Under the pieces are notes generated by a model. It searched no databases and was not told the origin of the DNA. It was given only the letters and a program-made list of their open reading frames with translations. A stretch of DNA of 64,000 nucleotides, taken from Amoebidium appalachense (Eukaryota > Ichthyosporea). The translations under genes were made by a program, and so were the position numbers. The stretch is from positions 3,038,001 to 3,102,000 of the forward strand of contig CAVNZM010000007.1 in the NCBI GenBank assembly GCA_963693365.1, read 5' to 3'. Below are positions 17,457-64,000 of this stretch, piece by piece (position 1 is the stretch's first letter; each line of letters begins with the position of its first letter).

Positions 17457-17560
17457 TATGACGAGGCAGAACCGACCCTATAGGGTTACAACCGACTCGA
17501 CCAGGCAGAACCGGGTAGAAGGGGATAGAACCAAGCGGAAGGGGGTAGAACCGAGTTTGA
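17457..17560. repeat. Short degenerate tandem repeat, unit about 20 bases
   Basis: The motif GTAGAACCGAG and variants (ATAGAACCAAGCGGAAGGGG, GCAGAACCGACC) recur about six times just downstream of the PLC stop codon. This may be 3' UTR or flank. Confidence 0.55.
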
Positions 17561-17576
17561 GGGGGTGCATTGAATC

Positions 17577-58796
<41,220 letters not shown>

Positions 58797-58879
58797 TTGA
58801 TAATGTAGGGGTTAAATGTTTAAATGTTAATTGGAATATCTGGGATCTGTTTTGTTGTTTTGGGAAATTAATACGGCCG

Positions 58880-59115
58880 GGGGTTGATTGTTATCGGAAA
58901 CTACTGACTGGCTGTGAGAAAGCAGGAGTCTCATAAACTGGGCCTAGGCGGGTGATTGGTAAATGTTCACGTTGAATGGTTAAATTCGGAATATCTGGAT
59001 CATCATCAGTGTTTTGTTGTTTGGGGAATATTAACGGGATGATTGGTATCGGAACAATGGCTGTCAGCAAGCAGGAGTTGCACAAACCAGGCGTAGGCTG
59101 GTGATGGAAAATGTT
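58880..59115 (+). repeat. Two decayed copies of the MRS2 final-exon end
   Basis: The end of the last exon (ACTGGCTGTGAGCAAGCAGG, then the GGCGGGTGATTG stop region) recurs at 58900-58965 and 59055-59115, with ACTGGCTGTGAGAAAGCAGG and TGGCTGTCAGCAAGCAGGAG. The linkers also repeat (TTGTTGTTT-GGGAA-TTAA). Unit length is about 155 bases. Confidence 0.85.
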
Positions 59116-59483
59116 CGCGTTGAATGTAGCTACTTCTTTGGAATGGGTTTTGGATTGTTTAAGGGAACTGATTGTGTGTTTGCTACTAAGGGAGCTTTGA
59201 TGTGACTATTGGCTTTGAACTTGATTTTATATCTTTATTAGCCATTCCTTAGGAAATTGCGAATAAGGGAGTGTAACAGTTTCTGTATTTCGTGCCGCGT
59301 TGAATGTTAATACGGAATATTTTAATTTTGTTGAGGGAGTTACGGCATTACTTCCTATACTGTAAAGGGAGTGTTCTAATACTGCTAGCCATTCTCCCGA
59401 TTTGGTTGTGAAACTTGGAAGTATCATTATTTGGTGAATGGTGATGAAAGATTCGATCGCTTTTTGTATTTGTGAACATGATT

Positions 59484-59830
59484 ATTGTGATAAAAACTTG
59501 CACCATCTGTGAGCACCAGTTCAAGAGGCACATTTTGATTAATGCATTTAATTTTTAATGACTTTCAATACAAGATCATGCATTAGCAGTGTGATCACAA
59601 TGATAAAAGCTTGAACCATCTGTGAGCACCAGTTCAAGAGGCACATTATACTTATTTCATATGACTTTTATTGATTTTCAAGACAAGATCATGCATTAGC
59701 CGTGTGATAAAAAACTACTATTGAATTGTTTGTTAGCACCAGTTCAAGAGGCACATTATAATTATTGCATTTGATATTTATTAATTTTCAAGACAACACC
59801 ATGCGTTAGCAGTGTGAGAAAAACTAATTA
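59484..59830. repeat. Three-copy tandem repeat, unit about 110 bases
   Basis: GCACCAGTTCAAGAGGCACA begins near 59513, 59626 and 59736. Each copy is followed by a T/A-rich part and then CATGCATTAGCAGTGTGAT or a close form. It does not resemble coding sequence. Confidence 0.85.
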
Positions 59831-60219
59831 CTTGTGACTGCCAATTGCAGTGCAAGTATAGTAGTACTCTCCAATCTTTCAAATATCAAAAGGCGGCCTA
59901 ACGTGCACGTGATCGGGACCCAATGGCTGTACAGTAGCATCAGCTGTTCAGAACTAAAATGATTTCAATGATTTCAACGGTACTTAGCTTGTTTATAGCT
60001 TAAGTGTATTACGAACGAAACACTTGTGAAAGGGAGCCCCTGCGTGGTTTGGTTGTTTGTACTGTACATGTAACGATGATGTGCAAATAAAATTATGTGT
60101 ATGTTCGCAACTCACACAAATTTTGAGCTCTTGCGACCCTGCAGTGACAAAGTACTCTTTGGATTCTACAACGGCATGGTCGTTGGTATTTGGTGTATAT
60201 GTATGTAGAGGGAGGGCTC

Positions 60220-60260
<41 letters not shown>

Positions 60261-60804
60261 GGAAGAGAGAGAGAGAATGTGTGGCCCCATACCACCACTT
60301 ACCACGGCATTATTACCGCAACACACAAGTCGAACATATGCATGTGCAAACACAGACGAAGACGTTTAACTAAGACGTGCACATGTACACATGCACCACT
60401 GATGCACGGGTACACAAACACAGACCGTCTACCCACCCCGTTTTCCGCAACCAGCATGTGCACACCGATACAGTATACCACTTCCCTACCTTTTTAGTTG
60501 TTTTCTACAATCCTTTTTTTCGAGTACCATCACAACTACACCCCTAAATAACTATATTATTAGCTACCCCTGTACAGTAGTGCCATGCACACACTGGCAC
60601 AACGTTCCCCGAGGTGCGTGTGCTTAGGCATTTTTGAATTTGAAATGGGGGGGTGGGCATTAGTAAGTTTTGAGGTCCTCCCTGGTGGTGGGTTCCCCCC
60701 CTCCCCTCCCTAAGCTGACCACCTGGGTCCCCCTCCCCCCCCCCCCCGCCCCCCCTCTCCCCCCTCCGGGGAGAGGGGGTCCCACCTCTTTGGTGGGGTG
60801 GTGG

Positions 60805-60840
<36 letters not shown>

Positions 60841-61471
60841 TCACTCCACCACCATCCCCAACATTAAGTTTGCACCAAGTCTTCTTCCGTTCCTTTTATT
60901 GATAATACCCAAGGCTTCGAATCTTGACAAAGTTAGGGCAAATCTATCATGCACAACATGTCACTGTGAGTGTGCGTCTGCAATTTTTGTGCCGTGTAGA
61001 CGTAGGTCCGTGTGTGTATGTTTCCTTAAGGTGGGTGGGCATTCGGCACTGCTAATCACTGTGGTGGCCTGACATTCTGCAAGTAAACGTCGTGCCACAT
61101 GTGCAAGCTGTGTGGACGCAATGCGCTTAGCATGTGCACGTGCAAAATTACATGAGTCACACGGTGTGCCAGAGAAGAGGGTGTGTGCACACGTGTGGGT
61201 GTCACTGTGCATGTGTGTCTCAGTGCGTGTTTGCCTGTGTGTGCGTTTGTGTGCATATGTGTGCATGTGTTGTGTGTGTGTGTGTCAGTGATTGAGAGAG
61301 CTCCCAAATTCTCTGGCCCAAATCTGCACGCGCGCATGTGTCTTTTGTGGCATGTGTGTCTGAATCGCCATAATATGTGTGTGTGTGTGTGTGAATGGTT
61401 GTTCAATTGCAAATGATGAACATGCATGATGGCGCATGATGCATGGATGAGATTGCGTCAGACAAATAAAA

Positions 61472-61512
<41 letters not shown>

Positions 61513-61536
61513 GGGGGAGGGGGGGGGGGAGAGGGG

Positions 61537-61574
<38 letters not shown>

Positions 61575-63287
61575 TAGATAAAGAGCGAAAAAGAGGGCGC
61601 GGGCGCGGTGGTGGTGTGATGGTGGTGGTGGTGGTGGTGGGGGGGGGGGGGGGGGGGGGGAAGGGGGAGGACGGTGGGGGGGAGGGGGGGGGGGGGGGGG
61701 GGGAATAAGGGGAAGCAGTTAGAGAGGAAAAAGGGAATTCAGAATGTGTGCCACGTGTGCGCGCACATCATTATACAAAGAAGAGCATATTACCTACGGC
61801 AGTCTGTGATCATGGGTGTATTGGAGAGCGTGCGTGTGTGTGCCTGCGTGTGCAAGGGTGCTTTACTGTACATTGTCGAGAAAATCAGTGGTCATTAGCA
61901 ACCAGCCATTGCGGTCTCCGTATGAGTTCTTAAGGGGCGTAGAGAGGGGAGGCCCCCACGGGCGCTGAGCAGCGGTCGTTCCGGGGGGAGGGAGGGGAGG
62001 GGGGGGAGGGGGGGGGAGGGGGGGGGGGGGGGGGGGGGATGCCTAGCTAGCTCGTAAGCAGGTCCAATTTGACTCAGGGTCTGATAATCTGTTGTGTCCT
62101 TGTTAACCCCCACCTGTAACCAATCATGCACTCTTTTACACGGACCCCCCTGGTTAGACTATGTTCCACTGTCTCTGCGTTGCATGAATAGTGGATCCAA
62201 TGCCATTATGTTTTCAAGTTGGTGTCAAGATATATACTAATAGATATTAGTCATATTTGGGTAGCCACCTCCTCCCCGGCCCCTTCCCCCCCCCCCCCCC
62301 CCCCCTCTCTCTTTGTGATTTTTGTAGGTCCCCCCCCCCCCCCCCCCCCCCCCAACTTACTACCCGTTCCAAAATCAAGAAAGCCTTATATGCACAAAGC
62401 GTGGCCATCTCTCCGCAGCTATATATGCCGCACCGTAGTTCAAATTTTGGGCCCAAATATTGTATGTTTGCAATTACCGGTTAACAACAGAATGTTTCAG
62501 TTTATTGTTGTGTAACATTTATTTCTTATGAGGTTCCCACATGCTATGCGCTAATCCAGTTAGCGGCACGTGTTTATTAAACGCCCGACTTTCTAATTGA
62601 CGGGTTTGCCAACCAACATAACAGCTTGACACTATGCTGTGTTCGTATTCATTCCATACTGACAACGAGCAAACATAAGTTATTCCAAACCACTAGTATT
62701 ACATAACGTCAGCTCTTGTTTTATGTACCAACTGCTACGACCATAATTGATACCTATAATAGATACCGTACAAACCTTTCAAGATTACAGTGTGATTTAT
62801 GTGTTAGCCTCTGAAATCCCAATAAGGGTATATCTATCCCTTATCATATTATCCGCGGGATACACAGCCAATAAGTGTAAGCATTTAGAAACCCGCCTCG
62901 TGACACACCCCCACCTCTCCTGGACACCCACCCGCAAAACACAGCCATAAAAAAACAAAAAATGTCTTCGATATGTATCCACAGATGCTGCAAGAAGAAA
63001 TCGTTGACAATATGAACAGCCACAATGAAAATAATACAATCAATCAACCGAGAGCCCATATATCAGCAAAAGAAAAAAATAAATAAAGCACAAAATTTTG
63101 AAATAAATTAATACATAGGAAGTACTTGTACATATTTGTGTTGACGCATCGTTGGCCCTTTTTTCCTTATCCCGCCCTCAACATACACATCGCTATGAAA
63201 AAATAAGGGGCACAAAAAAAACAAAAAAAAACAAACAAAAAAAAACACCACATGTCCCCCTCCCTACTGCAATTTCACCAACAACAC

Positions 63288-63527
63288 TCACCGCCTGCGG
63301 CAAACGGTGAAATACAGAGCAACAGCGCCCAAGATAACAGTAGAGCACAGGAGCGCAAACAGGACAGCAATGCACACACTAATACTCATGGAGTTGAACG
63401 CAAGCATCTCAATCACATAGTCACCACTGGAGATGCACCGAGGGCTGTTGGGGGGGCATGGGAGCACAAGGCCGTCGAATTCGTTGAGTGCGAGGGCCTG
63501 GAAGCTGTACTTGATGGGTGACAGCCA
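63288..63527 (-). CDS. ABCG-type half-transporter, C-terminal exon (partial gene)
   Basis: One exon of 79 codons plus TGA, preceded in sense by a clean acceptor (TTTTCCCACAG). It reads WLSPIKYSFQALALNEFDGL, like the start of the last extracellular part of ABCG/White transporters, then a cysteine-bearing loop (LPCPP, SPRCIS) and a final membrane helix (VCIAVLFALLCSTVILGAVA) with a basic end CRRR. The cysteines fit the disulfide-bonded external loop of ABCG proteins. The nucleotide-binding domain and other helices would lie beyond 64000. The stop overlaps a good donor (GTGAGT at 63291-63286 on minus), so the exon might instead be spliced on. Confidence 0.7.
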   Translation of the reverse strand, partial: WLSPIKYSFQALALNEFDGLVLPCPPNSPRCISSGDYVIEMLAFNSMSISVCIAVLFALLCSTVILGAVALYFTVCRRR

Positions 63528-63924
63528 CTGTGGGAAAATAAAAAGTGTGAGAGTCATTATTTGTGTGTTTTTGCTTTTCTTTTTTTGCTTGTTTGTTTGG
63601 GTCGCCTAGTTGGGGCGACTGCGAACCTGGTGTGCTGGGTGCAGTATGGTGAAGTTGATAGCAGCATACACAACCCCCCCCCTCCCTCCCCCCCCACCCG
63701 CCACCACCACCACCACAACACACACACACAGTTTAACACCAGAAGGAGCCAAAACACCTTGCGCATATGCTTGTGGCGTGTGTATGTGGGTGCCACCCCA
63801 CTTGCTCAGAGCACAGAACATGACGATGTCGAAGAGCAAGGGATGCAATGTGGCAGTGCTGGCAAGCAACGGGGAAAAAGGAAGGGGAAAAAGCTGTGTG
63901 TGTGTGTGTGTGTGTGGGTGGGTG

Positions 63925-63976
<52 letters not shown>

Positions 63977-64000
63977 TGTATGCGAGGGTTGGAAATATGG
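63528..64000 (-). other. Presumed intron and possible upstream ABCG exon
   Basis: An intron rich in CA and poly-C (in sense) lies at 63660-63730. A unique stretch at about 63740-63865 (minus, LLFDIVMFCALSKWG) may be another exon, but I cannot fix its frame or splice sites. The window ends in a poly-G block at 63926-63975. Confidence 0.4.

Larger units (their letters stand above)
13636..17576. other. Intergenic region between the GATA-like gene and the 3' end of the PLC gene
   Basis: The part at 13640-14000 is the upstream region of the minus-strand GATA-like gene and contains GGGGCGG-type boxes at 13775-13812. The rest has no gene I recognise. It holds very long poly-G blocks at 15138-15191, 15295-15432 and 15628-15865, a poly-C/poly-A junction at 16040-16111, a small inverted-repeat element at 16351-16651, and poly-C at 17110-17190 and 17283-17346. 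Confidence 0.6.
58797..63287. other. Convergent intergenic region with decayed repeats
   Basis: This lies between the MRS2 stop and the visible ABCG exon. It begins with decayed copies of the MRS2 final exon (58880-59115), then a three-copy repeat (59484-59830). Poly-G blocks lie at 60221-60259, 61472-61573 and 61639-61703, and poly-C at 60735-60838 and 62286-62353. AT-rich unique DNA at 62480-63240 has no recognisable gene. More exons of the ABCG gene could lie here if its last exon is spliced. Confidence 0.55.

Overview
The window is nuclear DNA from an intron-rich eukaryote. Every multi-exon gene uses GT-AG introns, and the sequence is dominated by simple repeats: poly-C/poly-G, (CA)n/(TG)n, (CT)n, (AT)n and (ATT)n. 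I found no bacterial operon, phage, rRNA, tRNA or CRISPR signal. The gene set (a metazoan/delta-like PI-PLC, a GATA-like factor, a mitochondrial MRS2 channel, a nucleoredoxin-like protein and an ABCG half-transporter) fits a unicellular eukaryote, possibly a holozoan protist. The sequence alone does not settle the lineage.

Layout: a nucleoredoxin/tryparedoxin-like gene on minus (971-4875); a four-exon multi-spanning, TLC-like membrane protein on plus (6247-10290); an intronless GATA-like zinc-finger protein on minus (12463-13635); a 32-kb, 35-exon phosphoinositide phospholipase C on minus (17577-49439); a five-exon MRS2/CorA-type mitochondrial magnesium channel on plus (53718-58796); and the last visible exon of an ABCG transporter on minus (63288-63527). 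I built the exon models by joining splice sites so that the codon phase stays closed at every junction. For the phospholipase this gives one 1,564-residue frame through 34 introns.

Most notable points: (1) the phospholipase carries three DEP domains ahead of the usual PH-EF-X-Y-C2 core, and a WW-like insert in its EF region; (2) the MRS2 channel ends in a degenerate EF-hand pair; (3) exon ends, splice donors and a final exon have been copied in tandem into neighbouring introns or flanks in three separate genes; (4) a dispersed repeat with a poly-C/CA end lies in one orientation relative to gene sense in six places, which may be how the strand-biased poly-C and CA tracts arose; (5) many introns end in (CA)n directly at the acceptor AG.

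The genes are not an operon and share no obvious pathway, apart from a loose theme of calcium, lipid and metal signalling. Nearly all of the many cysteine-valine, histidine-threonine, proline and glycine reading frames are translations of microsatellites and are left out.
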